From Bin87 sp034421995 (GTDB lineage: Bacteria > Chloroflexota > Dehalococcoidia > Lucifugimonadales > UBA3495): a stretch of 64,000 nt of DNA. Positions 25,115-32,824 of this stretch are shown piece after piece. The notes under the pieces were generated by a model. It ran no database searches. It was not told the DNA's origin and saw only the letters and a program-made list of their open reading frames with translations. The first letter of the stretch is position 1. Each line of letters begins with the position of its first letter. The DNA is taken from assembly GCA_034421995.1 (NCBI GenBank), contig DAOUJY010000038.1:54551-118550 (forward strand), given 5' to 3'. The translations under genes were made by a program, and so were the position numbers.

Positions 25115-26707
25115 ATGCCCAAAGTATTGATAACCGACAACGTGGCATCCGAAGGCATAGATCTGCTCAAAAAGCGCGTGCCCGTTGACATCAAGCGCGG
25201 TCTTTCTCCCGACGAACTGATCGCCACCATCCCCGATTACGACGCTTTGGTCGTCCGCAGTGAGACCAAAGTCACCGAGCCGGTAATAGCGGCCGGCGAG
25301 AACCTGAAAGTCGTCGCCCGCGCCGGCATCGGCGTGGACAACATCGACTTGGACGCAGCCACCCGCGCGGGAGTGGCGGTGGTCAACGCGCCCATCGGCA
25401 ACACCGTGGCCGCCGCCGAGCACACCATGGCGCTGATGCTGGCGTTGGCCCGCAACGTGCCGCAAGCCTACGCATCCATGAAGAAGGGCCAATGGCAACG
25501 CTCCGCGTTCATGGGCATTGAAGTCCGCAATAAGACGTTGGGCATCATCGGATTGGGTCGCGTGGGTTCCGAAGTAGCCCGTCGGGCCGCCAGTTTCGGG
25601 ATGTGGTTGATCGCATTCGATCCCTTTGTGGCGCCCGATTTCGCGGCGCGGCTGGGCGTTGCCGTGATGTCGCTGGATGAACTGCTGCCCCAGGCCGATT
25701 TCGTCACATTGCACACGCCGCTGACGCCGGGGACAACCAGGCTAATCTCTGCGCCGCAACTGGCGAAGATGAAACCCGGCGCCCGCCTCATCAACGTGGC
25801 GCGAGGCGAGTTGGTTGATGAAGATGCGGTACTTGATGCCCTGGAAAATGAGCACCTCGGCGGCGCAGCCCTGGACGTGTTCACCAACGAGCCGCCCGGC
25901 GACCTGCCGTTGCTGAAGCATCCGCGGCTGGTCGCCACGCCGCACTTGGGGGCGTCCACTGAAGAAGCCCAGCGGGAGGTAGCCATCGAAGCCGCCGAGC
26001 AGGTGTTGGCAGTGCTGGATGGCCAACCCGCCCGCAACACCGTCAACGCTCCTTTCGTGCCGCCCGAAGTCCATGCCATCCTCGCCCCCTATGTCCCTGT
26101 GGCGTCTATGGTGGGGAAACTGCTCACCAGTATGGCCCTGGGCCAGTTCGTCGGCATCACGCTGCGCTACCAAGGCGAAATCGCCAACCACAACACGGCC
26201 ATACTCAAGGCCGCCGCCCTGGTGGGGCTACTGGGGCCGGTGAGCGGCGAGGCGGTCAACATCATCAACGCGCCGGTGCTGGCCCAGCAACGCGGCCTGC
26301 AAATCACCGAGCAAACCTCCTCCGACAGCCGGGAGTACGCCAGTCTCATCACCGCCACGCTGCATACCCAAGTAAGGGGCTCCGGCGGCGACGACATCAC
26401 CATCGCCGGCACGTCAATGCGCGACGAACCCCACCTGGTGCGTGTCAACGACTACTGGATGGACGTTGCGCCGTCCGCGCCCTACCTGCTATTCGTGGAC
26501 AACCAGGACCAGCCCGGCATCATCGGCGCGGTGGGCACCACCGCCGGCCGCCACAACATCAACATCAGCTTTATGGAGGTGGGCCGCATCGCGCCCCGCG
26601 GCCAGGCGATGATGGTGGTAGGCTCCGACGACCCCATCCCCGACGATGTCCTGGCCGAAATCAAGGCTCTACCGCAGGTTGACAACGCTCGGGTGGTGGC
26701 GATGTAG
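25115..26707 (+). CDS. serA: D-3-phosphoglycerate dehydrogenase
   Basis: SerA oxidises 3-phosphoglycerate with NAD, the first step of serine synthesis. The 530-residue protein is the long type: an N-terminal substrate domain (MPKVLITDNVASEGIDLLKK), a Rossmann NAD domain (LGIIGLGRVGSEVARRA), the catalytic Arg in INVARGELVDEDA, Glu, and the HLGASTEEAQ His, an allosteric substrate-binding (ASB) domain, and a C-terminal ACT domain (LLFVDNQDQPGIIGAVGTTAG). I chose the ATG at 25115, with GGAGG about 11 bp upstream; earlier in-frame codons lie in the leader. Serine feedback through the ACT domain is usual in this family. Confidence 0.95.
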   Translation: MPKVLITDNVASEGIDLLKKRVPVDIKRGLSPDELIATIPDYDALVVRSETKVTEPVIAAGENLKVVARAGIGVDNIDLDAATRAGVAVVNAPIGNTVAAAEHTMALMLALARNVPQAYASMKKGQWQRSAFMGIEVRNKTLGIIGLGRVGSEVARRAASFGMWLIAFDPFVAPDFAARLGVAVMSLDELLPQADFVTLHTPLTPGTTRLISAPQLAKMKPGARLINVARGELVDEDAVLDALENEHLGGAALDVFTNEPPGDLPLLKHPRLVATPHLGASTEEAQREVAIEAAEQVLAVLDGQPARNTVNAPFVPPEVHAILAPYVPVASMVGKLLTSMALGQFVGITLRYQGEIANHNTAILKAAALVGLLGPVSGEAVNIINAPVLAQQRGLQITEQTSSDSREYASLITATLHTQVRGSGGDDITIAGTSMRDEPHLVRVNDYWMDVAPSAPYLLFVDNQDQPGIIGAVGTTAGRHNINISFMEVGRIAPRGQAMMVVGSDDPIPDDVLAEIKALPQVDNARVVAM

Positions 26708-26737
26708 GGGGACAAAGGGAGCTCCGCGCTGATCTCG

Positions 26738-26759
26738 CCCTGCCCGGAACGGGTAAGGG
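26738..26759 (+). terminator. Hairpin downstream of serA, no U-tract
   Basis: CCCT-g-CCCG-gaa-CGGG-ta-AGGG forms an 8-bp interrupted stem about 30 bp after the serA stop, just before the -10 box of the Y RNA locus. It lacks a T-run, so it is at best a weak terminator or an mRNA 3'-end stabiliser. Confidence 0.3.
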
Positions 26760-26764
26760 TCTGA

Positions 26765-26770
26765 TACAAT
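26765..26770 (+). promoter_or_regulatory. -10 box (TACAAT) of the Y RNA / rsr locus
   Basis: TACAAT sits 6 bp before a perfect 6-bp hairpin (26777-26791) that would be the very 5' end of the transcript. No good -35 is visible at 16-18 bp, so the promoter is assigned from the -10 and from the position of the RNA structures. Confidence 0.45.
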
Positions 26771-26776
26771 AGTCAT

Positions 26777-26885
26777 ACGGCGTTTCGCCGTACCGGTCGG
26801 GTCGATGCTGGCGGGTTATCTATCGGAGGGTGATTCCGGTGTAAGCCGGGCGCTCATTTTCCCGACGGCGCCAACTTACCTGACC
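26777..26885 (+). ncRNA. Y-RNA-like module 1 (Ro/Rsr-binding type)
   Basis: The predicted RNA opens with hairpin ACGGCG-UUU-CGCCGU (26777-26791). Then GGUCGGGU (26795-26802) pairs with ACCUGACC (26878-26885, one G-U pair). After an internal loop (CGAUGC against ACUU), UGGCG (26809-26813) pairs with CGCCA (26869-26873), followed by GGUUAUC. The strand GGGUCGA...GGGUUAUC resembles the Ro-binding stem of animal Y RNAs (GGUCCGAAGG...GUUAUC in human Y1). An inner CCGG-loop-CCGG hairpin fills the top. The rsr gene for a Ro60-type protein follows, and bacterial Y RNAs are normally encoded next to rsr. Folding is by hand; the 5' end is inferred. Confidence 0.6.
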
Positions 26886-26889
26886 AACC

Positions 26890-27002
26890 GCACGGGTCGA
26901 AGTTGACGGGTTATCGGTTACGGCAGATTTCTGCTCAGTAGGTTCGAACCCTACCTCGGGGCTTTGCGCTCCGGAGTTCCTGTCGGCGCCCCTTATCCGT
27001 GC
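26890..27002 (+). ncRNA. Y-RNA-like module 2 with tRNA-like domain (YrlA type)
   Basis: GCACGGGU (26890-26897) pairs with AUCCGUGC (26995-27002, one G-U). GACGGG (26905-26910) pairs with CCUGUC (26979-26984), followed by GGUUAUC as in module 1. Inside lies a tRNA-like part: hairpin GCAG-AUUU-CUGC (26923-26934), a perfect T-arm GUAGG-UUCGAAC-CCUAC (26938-26954), and hairpin GGGGC-UUUGC-GCUCC (26958-26972). No complete tRNA can be drawn: a 7-bp acceptor partner, D-arm and 7-nt anticodon loop are missing. Bacterial YrlA RNAs are known to mimic tRNA next to a Ro-binding stem, which fits. The 5' and 3' strands align with those of module 1 (GGGUCGA; CGGCGCC, CUUA, CC), so the modules look like a duplication. 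Confidence 0.7.
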
Positions 27003-27018
27003 GAAATCTCGGTGAGTA

Positions 27019-27062
27019 AACGCCGGTGGGAAGCCGCAAACAGGGTAGCTTCCACCGGCGTT
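27019..27062 (+). other. Long hairpin in the Y RNA / rsr leader
   Basis: AACGCCGGUG on the left and CACCGGCGUU on the right, extended by GAAGC/GCUUC, give a 15-bp stem with one bulged G and a 13-base loop. The outer right strand (GGCG..CUUACCUGCAC) resembles the 3' strands of the two Y modules, so it may be a third, diverged module; alternatively it only protects the 3' end. Confidence 0.5.
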
Positions 27063-27078
27063 CCTTACCTGCACACCC

Positions 27079-27104
27079 AGAGCCGATGTCGTCGGCTCTA
27101 TTTT
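27079..27104 (+). terminator. Rho-independent terminator before rsr
   Basis: AGAGCCGA-TGTCG-TCGGCTCT is a perfect 8-bp stem with a 5-base loop followed by ATTTTC. It ends 10 bp before the rsr ribosome site, so it would release the Y RNAs as separate transcripts and limit read-through into rsr. Confidence 0.7.
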
Positions 27105-27123
27105 CACTACGCAGGAGGACATC

Positions 27124-28785
27124 ATGGTCTATCTGAACCAGGTGTACGGCGCGCCTGCCCCGCAGTCGGAGCCTCTGCCCGGACGCGAGGGTGAGATGGT
27201 TCAAAACTCCGCTGGCGGCATGGTCTTCCTCGTTGACGACTTCACTCGCCTGCGCCGTTTCCTGGTCCTCGGCGCGGAGGGCGGCAGCTACTACGCGGCG
27301 GAACGCAAGCTGACCATTGAGAACGCCAACGCCGTAAAGCGGTGCATCGAAATCGACGGCCACTGGGTCATCGACGAGGCCGTCCGCGCCAGCCAGGGTG
27401 TCGCGCCCCGGAACGCCCCACCCCTCTTTGTGCTGGCCATGGCAGCGTCCTTTGGCGACGACGACGTGCGCCGCGCCGCTCTGTCCGTCCTGCCCCAGGT
27501 GGCTCGCACCGGCAGCCACTTGTTCCAGTTCGTGGAGTACGCCGACGGTATGCGCGGCTGGGGCAAGGGTCTGCGGCGCGCCATCGGCGACTGGTACGAA
27601 GCCCAGGGCGGCGTTGCTCCGGTGGCTTACCAGATGGTCAAGTACCGCCAGCGCAACGGCTGGACCCACCGCGACCTGCTGCGAAAGGCCCACCCTTCCG
27701 GCGAGGACAACCCCGACTTTGACGCCCTGTACGGCTGGGTAACGCAGGGCGCCACGCCGCCGGCCGGCGACAATCGGTATGACATCATCCGCGCCTATGA
27801 ATACGCTGCTGAAAACGCGGAGCGTCCGCAGCTGATTGCCGACGCCATCCGCGAACACGATATGACCTGGGAGATGATTCCCGGCGAGGCCATGGGCGAA
27901 AAAGCAGTTTGGGAGGCGCTGTTTGAAAAGATGCCCCTGACTGCCATGCTCCGCAACCTGGCCACACTGACCCGGCTGGGTATCGTCGCGCCTATGTCCG
28001 ACGCCGCGAACCGGGTGGCCGACCGGCTGAACGACGCGGACCAGTTGCGGGCCGCCCGCATTCACCCCATCGCTATCCTATCTGCCCTGACTACCTACAA
28101 GGCCGGCCGGGGCATCCGGGGGCGCAACGTCTGGAATCCCGTGCCGGCGGTGGTGGACGCGCTGGACGCAGCTTTCGACAAGTCCTTCGCCTTCGCACCG
28201 CGAACTGGACGGCGATTCTACCTGGGCATTGACGTGTCCGGCTCCATGGCCCACGGCTCCGTGGCCGGAGTCGAGGGACTGACGCCGCGCATGGGGGCTG
28301 CCGCCATGGCCATGGCAATAGCCAGACGGGAGAGCAACTACTACATGGCCGCCTTCGCCGACGGCAATCCACTTACGGCGGACCGCGCCAATCCTTTCTT
28401 TGGTTCTCGCCGTCACACCGGCTACGAAATGATGCCGTTGGACATCTCCGCCAGCGACAGCCTTGCCGACGCGCTGGGCAAGACGGACCGCCTGCCCTGG
28501 GGCGGCACCGACTGCGCCCTGCCCCTGCTGGACGCCGCCAAGAAGAACATCCCGGTGGACTGCTTCATCGTCATCACCGACAACGAAACCTGGGCCGGCA
28601 ACATCCATCCTGCGGAAGCCCTGCGCCAGTACCGCGCCAAAATCGGCATCCCCGCCAAAATGGTCGTCGTCGCCATGACCGCCACCGAGTTCAGCATCGC
28701 CGACCCTGACGACGCCGGTATGCTGGACGTGGTGGGCTTTGACGCTTCCGTGCCGCAGGTAATCGCCGATTTCGTCGGCTCGTAG
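27124..28785 (+). CDS. rsr: Ro60-type TROVE/vWA RNA-binding protein (Rsr)
   Basis: The 553-residue protein matches bacterial Ro orthologs. Residues 1 to about 350 form the HEAT-like TROVE ring (MVYLNQVYGA start; FLVLGAEGGSYYAAERKLTIENA; AIGDWYEAQ; YRQRNGWTHRDLLRKAHP; ALTTYKAGRGIRG), which binds Y RNA and the ends of misfolded RNAs. The C-terminal vWA domain carries the MIDAS motif DVSGS (370-374), TDC in GGTDCALPLLDA, and VITDNETW. In Deinococcus and Salmonella, Rsr works with Y RNA and the exonuclease PNPase in rRNA maturation and RNA decay under stress. The ATG at 27124 has a strong AGGAGG site. The Y-RNA-like modules immediately upstream complete the system. Confidence 0.93.
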   Translation: MVYLNQVYGAPAPQSEPLPGREGEMVQNSAGGMVFLVDDFTRLRRFLVLGAEGGSYYAAERKLTIENANAVKRCIEIDGHWVIDEAVRASQGVAPRNAPPLFVLAMAASFGDDDVRRAALSVLPQVARTGSHLFQFVEYADGMRGWGKGLRRAIGDWYEAQGGVAPVAYQMVKYRQRNGWTHRDLLRKAHPSGEDNPDFDALYGWVTQGATPPAGDNRYDIIRAYEYAAENAERPQLIADAIREHDMTWEMIPGEAMGEKAVWEALFEKMPLTAMLRNLATLTRLGIVAPMSDAANRVADRLNDADQLRAARIHPIAILSALTTYKAGRGIRGRNVWNPVPAVVDALDAAFDKSFAFAPRTGRRFYLGIDVSGSMAHGSVAGVEGLTPRMGAAAMAMAIARRESNYYMAAFADGNPLTADRANPFFGSRRHTGYEMMPLDISASDSLADALGKTDRLPWGGTDCALPLLDAAKKNIPVDCFIVITDNETWAGNIHPAEALRQYRAKIGIPAKMVVVAMTATEFSIADPDDAGMLDVVGFDASVPQVIADFVGS

Positions 28786-28883
28786 CCGCAATATGATTGC
28801 GCCGCTGACGCCTTGAGAATGGACAAATCGGTTGCGTCCCTGTAAAAATGCAGAGGCGCAACCTTGATCCAAGGAGTAACGCC

Positions 28884-29222
28884 ATGCCAATTATCAGACT
28901 TTACACCGGCGACGACGGACAATCCCACATTGAAGAATTGGACCTGGAATCTCATCCCGAGTTGGCGGCTTTGCAGTCCACCACGGGAATCGTTTTTCGT
29001 CGGGTTGAGCCGGGGTACTTCAGCGACTGGCACTGCGCCCCGCGACGGCAGTTTGTGATCACGCTGGATGGAGAGGTCGAAATCGGGTTGGGCGACGGCA
29101 CCGTGCATCGTTTCGGCCCGGGACATGCCACGTTGGCCGAAGACCTGACCGGGCGGGGACACACCACGCGGGCCGTGGGCGACCGTCCCCGGCTGACAGC
29201 TACTGTCCCTCTGGATGGCTAA
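28884..29222 (+). CDS. Small cupin-domain protein
   Basis: A 112-residue single-domain cupin. It has the first cupin block around YFSDWHCAPRRQFVITLDGEVEIGLGDG and the second around RFGPGHATLAEDLTGRGHTTR; the two His (about H50 and H96) and one Glu can form a metal site. It starts at the ATG at 28884 with AAGGAG 8 bp upstream. A hairpin in the leader (GGTTGCG ... CGCAACC, about 28835-28863) could affect expression. Small cupins of this kind bind or isomerise small acids; no substrate is evident. Confidence 0.75.
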   Translation: MPIIRLYTGDDGQSHIEELDLESHPELAALQSTTGIVFRRVEPGYFSDWHCAPRRQFVITLDGEVEIGLGDGTVHRFGPGHATLAEDLTGRGHTTRAVGDRPRLTATVPLDG

Positions 29223-29289
29223 TCCGAAACGGAACACGACGGGCGTTGCCGGAACACGCGGCGACGCCCGTTTTCTCTACCTGTCTATC

Positions 29290-30684
29290 ATGGCAACTGG
29301 CGCCAAAATTTATCCGCCTCGTCCGGTGGTGGACCGCCGGAACCTCCCGCCCGGCCCAAGCGAACTGCCCGTAATCGGCCAGTCCCTGCGGTATTTGCGC
29401 GACCCAATCCGGTTCATGCAGGAGGCCGCCACCTACGGCGACCTGGTTACGATGTCGGTCAAGCCGGCCCTGCTGCTGCTGGTGAACCACCCGGACTTGA
29501 TCCGGGACATCGTGGTTACCCATCACCAATTGGTCGGGCGCGGGCCCAACGCTGACGTGCTCAAGTACGCTATGGGCGACGGACTGGTGACCGCCGGGGC
29601 CGAGGACCACCTGCAACAGCGGCGGTTGATGCAACCCCAGTTCCATCGCAGCCGCATTGCAGGTTACGGCGCTGTCATGCACGAATACGCCGCCCACCAT
29701 CAGCTTTCGTGGGCCGACGGGCAACGGGTGGACATGGCCCAGGAAATGGGCGGATTGACGCTGCGCATCGTGGTGAAAACCCTGTTCGGACTGGAGCTGC
29801 CGGATGACGTGCAGCGCATCGGAGAAGCGTTCGAGTTCATCAACAACTACCTGGTCACGCGAGTGAACCAACCGCCTCGCCTGCGCCGGCTGCTGCACCG
29901 TCTCCCCATGCCCTACACCATACGTTTCCGGCGCGCCCGCGCTGGCTTGGACAACATCATATTCGGTTCCATCGCTCAACGTCGGCTGACGGAGGCGCGT
30001 AACGACGACCTGCTTTCATTGCTGCTGGAAGCGCGACTTGAGGACGACGATGGCTCCAGCCAACCGCTGACTGACCAGCAGGTGCGGGATCAGACCATCA
30101 CCATGTTTGCGGCCGGCCACGAAACCACGGCGGTATGTCTGACATGGACCTGGTATCTGCTGGCCCTCAATCCGGATATCCAATCTCGCTTTCATGCCGA
30201 GCTGGACGACGTGATCGGCGACCGCGCCCCAACTCTCGCCGATTTGCCCAACCTAGAGCTTACCGACCGGATCCTCGCCGAATCGCTGCGCCTGTACCCT
30301 CCGATTTGGTTCTGGTCACGAATGGCGTTTCAGGCCTTTAAACTGGGTGGCTACGACATTCCGCCGGGCGCTTTGCTGGCGGCGCCGCAATTAATCGTAC
30401 AGCGGGATGCCCGCTGGTTTGACCAGCCACTGGAGTTCCGACCGGACCGGTGGACGCCGGAGTTTCGCCAGAACCTGCACCGCTACGCCTACTATCCCTT
30501 CGGCGGCGGACCCCGCCAGTGCATCGGTGAAGCCTTCGCCATGATGGAGGCGAAGTTGATATTGGCTACGCTGGGGCAGCGGTGGCGTGTGTACCACGAC
30601 GAGCGCCATAAAGCCGAGATGCTGCCGCTGATCTCGCTGCGCCCCAAGGGCGGAATGCCCATGTATCTGGAACGTCGCCACTGA
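29290..30684 (+). CDS. Cytochrome P450
   Basis: A 464-residue bacterial P450 monooxygenase. The N-terminal proline motif is LPPGPSELPVIG, the I-helix FAAGHETTAVCLTW holds the oxygen-activating AGHETT, the K-helix ExxR is ESLRLYPP, and the heme-binding loop is FGGGPRQCIGEAFAM with Cys about 411. This resembles long-chain or terpenoid hydroxylases of the CYP4/CYP102-like type more than CYP105. There is no membrane anchor, so it is likely soluble. I prefer the ATG at 29290; an ATG at 29215 is in frame but overlaps the cupin gene. No ferredoxin gene lies nearby. Confidence 0.92.
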   Translation: MATGAKIYPPRPVVDRRNLPPGPSELPVIGQSLRYLRDPIRFMQEAATYGDLVTMSVKPALLLLVNHPDLIRDIVVTHHQLVGRGPNADVLKYAMGDGLVTAGAEDHLQQRRLMQPQFHRSRIAGYGAVMHEYAAHHQLSWADGQRVDMAQEMGGLTLRIVVKTLFGLELPDDVQRIGEAFEFINNYLVTRVNQPPRLRRLLHRLPMPYTIRFRRARAGLDNIIFGSIAQRRLTEARNDDLLSLLLEARLEDDDGSSQPLTDQQVRDQTITMFAAGHETTAVCLTWTWYLLALNPDIQSRFHAELDDVIGDRAPTLADLPNLELTDRILAESLRLYPPIWFWSRMAFQAFKLGGYDIPPGALLAAPQLIVQRDARWFDQPLEFRPDRWTPEFRQNLHRYAYYPFGGGPRQCIGEAFAMMEAKLILATLGQRWRVYHDERHKAEMLPLISLRPKGGMPMYLERRH

Positions 30685-30815
30685 GGACTTGCTCAGACCC
30701 CGGGGAACCTGGCGCGTCCCGGTTCCGGTTGCCGCTGCCCGGCTCGGTTGCTACACTGGCGGCGCCACCGGAAATACCGCACAACGGGAAGGGGCTCACG
30801 CCCCGGGAGAGCATT

Positions 30816-31433
30816 ATGATTTACGAAGTCCGCACCTACGACCTGAAGCCCGGCGCCGTTCCCCAAGCGGAGGAAGCCTTTGCCGAGGCGCTGCCCCACC
30901 GGGAAAAGTATTCGCCCATCGCCGCCTTCTGGCACACCGAGATCGGCCCGCTGAACCAGATCATCCACGTCTGGGGCTACGAAAACATGGAGGAGCGCAA
31001 CCGCATCCGCGCCGAGGCCGGCCAGGACCCCAACTGGCCGCCCAAGATCACTCCCGGCAACATCCTCAACATGAACTCCGAGATCTGGAACCCCGCCCCC
31101 TTCATGCGCCCCATGGGCGGCGACCAGGCCCTGGGCAACATCTACGAGATGCGCGTCTATACCTACGAGAACGGCTCCATGCCGGAACTGCTGCGCCGCT
31201 GGGAAGAGTCCCTGCCCTACCGCGAGGAGTTCTCTCCCCTGGCCGCCGGCATGTTCACTGAGTTCGGCGACCTGAACAAGTGGATGCACGTCTGGCCCTA
31301 CCAGGACCTGAACCACCGCGCCGAAGTCCGCGCCGCGGCCAGCAAGATACCGCAGTGGCCCTCCGGCGCCCCCGGCCGCGTGAAACAGGAAAACAAGATC
31401 ATGATACCGGCCAGCTTCTCGCCGATGCACTGA
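30816..31433 (+). CDS. NIPSNAP family protein, two tandem domains
   Basis: A 205-residue protein composed of two NIPSNAP ferredoxin-like domains: MIYEVRTYDLKPGAVPQAEE ... HVWGYENMEERNRIR, and IYEMRVYTYENGSMPELLRR ... HVWPYQDLNHRAEVR. The Y(E)xRxY start and HxWxY end of each repeat are diagnostic. The ATG at 30816 has GGGAGAG just upstream. Function is unknown; bacterial NIPSNAP proteins often sit near oxygenases, as here after a P450. Confidence 0.88.
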   Translation: MIYEVRTYDLKPGAVPQAEEAFAEALPHREKYSPIAAFWHTEIGPLNQIIHVWGYENMEERNRIRAEAGQDPNWPPKITPGNILNMNSEIWNPAPFMRPMGGDQALGNIYEMRVYTYENGSMPELLRRWEESLPYREEFSPLAAGMFTEFGDLNKWMHVWPYQDLNHRAEVRAAASKIPQWPSGAPGRVKQENKIMIPASFSPMH

Positions 31434-31455
31434 CGTCGCCTTTTGTCGTCGCCGT

Positions 31456-31502
31456 GATTCCCGCCTACACGCCCCCATTCCCGCGTAGGCGGGAATCCAG
31501 AG
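31456..31502. repeat. REP-like repeat, copy 3
   Basis: Contains attcccgcgtaggcgggaat, a perfect small palindrome, preceded by a diverged gattcccgcctacac half and followed by ccagagc. It lies between NIPSNAP and DUF429, upstream of the DUF429 ribosome site. Confidence 0.75.
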
Positions 31503-31521
31503 CTGCACACAGGAGATTCAT

Positions 31522-32292
31522 ATGGTAACGCAAAACGAGATTGCATTCGTCGGAGTGGACGGCTGCCCTTACGGTTGGTTCAGCGTGGGATTCAGTCAGA
31601 ACGGAAATTACGAGACAAACGCATTCCTCACTTTCCGAGAATTGCTGAACCATTACGCTAATGCCCAACTTATCTTGGTGGACATGCCGATTGGACTACC
31701 AAACGGACCAGAAGAGCGTCGGTGCGATAAGCAAGCAAGGGCAATATTGCGCCCCTACGGGTCAAGGGTTTTCCGTACACCTACCAGACCTGCATTGGAC
31801 CACTGGATTGCTAATCCTGGCGACAAACAGGGCACTCGGAATGCGCAGATTGCAGTCACAGGCAGATCACTTTCCGAACAAACTCTCTCGATCATGTCCA
31901 AGATTGCAGAAGTTGACGCGATAATGTCGCCCCTCAACTCTCCATATCGAGGACGGGTAAGGGAGGTCCACCCAGAAATTTGTTTCTGGGCCCTGCGCCA
32001 AAGGCAGCCCATAAACGATAACAAGAAAACCCCAGCAGGCCAGTTGGCACGGAGTTTTGTTCTTCAAAACATTGAGCATCAGACTCCTGCCATTGTTGCT
32101 AATGCTATGAACCAGTATCTACGGAAAGATGTTGCGAGGGACGACATCCTTGACGCTCTAGTGGCTGCGGTAACTGCCACTCAAGGTTGCCCCAACCAGT
32201 TTCAAGCGTTGCCCGGACCTCCTCAAGCAAACCAGCAGAACTTGCCGACACAGGATCCGAACACAGGCTTGCCGATGGAAATGGTGTATTAG
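31522..32292 (+). CDS. DUF429 family protein (predicted RNase H-fold nuclease)
   Basis: A 256-residue protein of the DUF429/COG4923 type: the N-terminal VGVDGCPYGWF is the first acidic strand of an RNase H-like fold, followed by ILVDMPIGLPN and RRCDKQARAIL, then VHPEICFWALR and a late DDILDALVAAVTA with paired Asp. The acidic residues D (VGVDG), D (VDMP), E (HPEI) and DD fit a metal-ion nuclease. The ATG at 31522 follows AGGAG. Local base use is slightly more AT-rich than the neighbours, so recent acquisition is possible. Confidence 0.78.
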   Translation: MVTQNEIAFVGVDGCPYGWFSVGFSQNGNYETNAFLTFRELLNHYANAQLILVDMPIGLPNGPEERRCDKQARAILRPYGSRVFRTPTRPALDHWIANPGDKQGTRNAQIAVTGRSLSEQTLSIMSKIAEVDAIMSPLNSPYRGRVREVHPEICFWALRQRQPINDNKKTPAGQLARSFVLQNIEHQTPAIVANAMNQYLRKDVARDDILDALVAAVTATQGCPNQFQALPGPPQANQQNLPTQDPNTGLPMEMVY

Positions 32293-32319
32293 CAACCCTA
32301 AAATCCCGTCGCCCTCGCG

Positions 32320-32347
32320 CTGGATTCCAGCTTTCGCCGGAATGACG
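32320..32347. repeat. REP-like repeat, copy 4 (half)
   Basis: ctggattccagctttcgcc followed by ggaatgacg, a single half of the family, between DUF429 and the first HEPN-like gene. Confidence 0.7.
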
Positions 32348-32392
32348 TTCTGACGTTGCGGGATAAACTCAACTGGAGAGCAACGAAACCCA

Positions 32393-32788
32393 ATGCTAGC
32401 CACCGACCGTGTATCCGCCATCTTTGCCGACGCCCGGGCCGTCCACGCCGACGCGCTGCGGCTCCTCGATGCCGGCGATGTGCGCAACGCTGCGGAAAGG
32501 GCTTGGCAGGCTACCAAGCGGGCCACCGATGCGCTGGTCTTGGCGCGGACGGGGGTTGAGCCGGTAATATCTTCCGACAGGGCCAGAGGGATAGGTAGGC
32601 TGGCCACCGACGATGATGCAATTCTCCCGCTACACAAGCGCTATCATATCGCGCTGCCCTACTTGTATGGAACCTGTTTTTCCCTGGGCATATGCGAGCC
32701 GATTGACGAGGTGGAGCGCCTTATCCGCGGGATGGCAGACTACATCAGCGACGCTGTGCGGCTGGCCGGTTTTGCCGATGCTGACTGA
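32393..32788 (+). CDS. HEPN/PaREP1-like small helical protein, tandem copy A
   Basis: A 131-residue helical protein: VHADALRLLDAGDVRNAAERAWQATKRATDALVLAR matches the first two helices of the PaREP1/HEPN group, in which the AGD..NAAE.AW.A pattern is common. The downstream half (YHIALPYLYGTCFSLGICEPIDEVERLIRGMADYI) completes the bundle. The second copy, 36 bp downstream, is clearly homologous over its whole length. A canonical HEPN RNase Rx4-6H motif is not obvious, so catalytic activity is doubtful. The ATG at 32393 has GGAGAG upstream. Confidence 0.65.
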   Translation: MLATDRVSAIFADARAVHADALRLLDAGDVRNAAERAWQATKRATDALVLARTGVEPVISSDRARGIGRLATDDDAILPLHKRYHIALPYLYGTCFSLGICEPIDEVERLIRGMADYISDAVRLAGFADAD

Positions 32789-32824
32789 CCAAAGAAGCGC
32801 AATCATGGGGAGCAGCGAAACATC

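Noticed and set aside
26890..27002. A genuine tRNA gene
   Set aside because: Only the T-arm is convincing. There is no 7-bp acceptor stem, D-arm or 7-base anticodon loop, and the place and flanking stem fit a YrlA-type Y RNA.
26820..27125. Minus-strand open frame of 101 codons with VGFEPTEQKSA
   Set aside because: The peptide comes from the complement of the T-arm and stem of the Y RNA. GFEP-like peptides are a familiar artefact of tRNA-like sequence.
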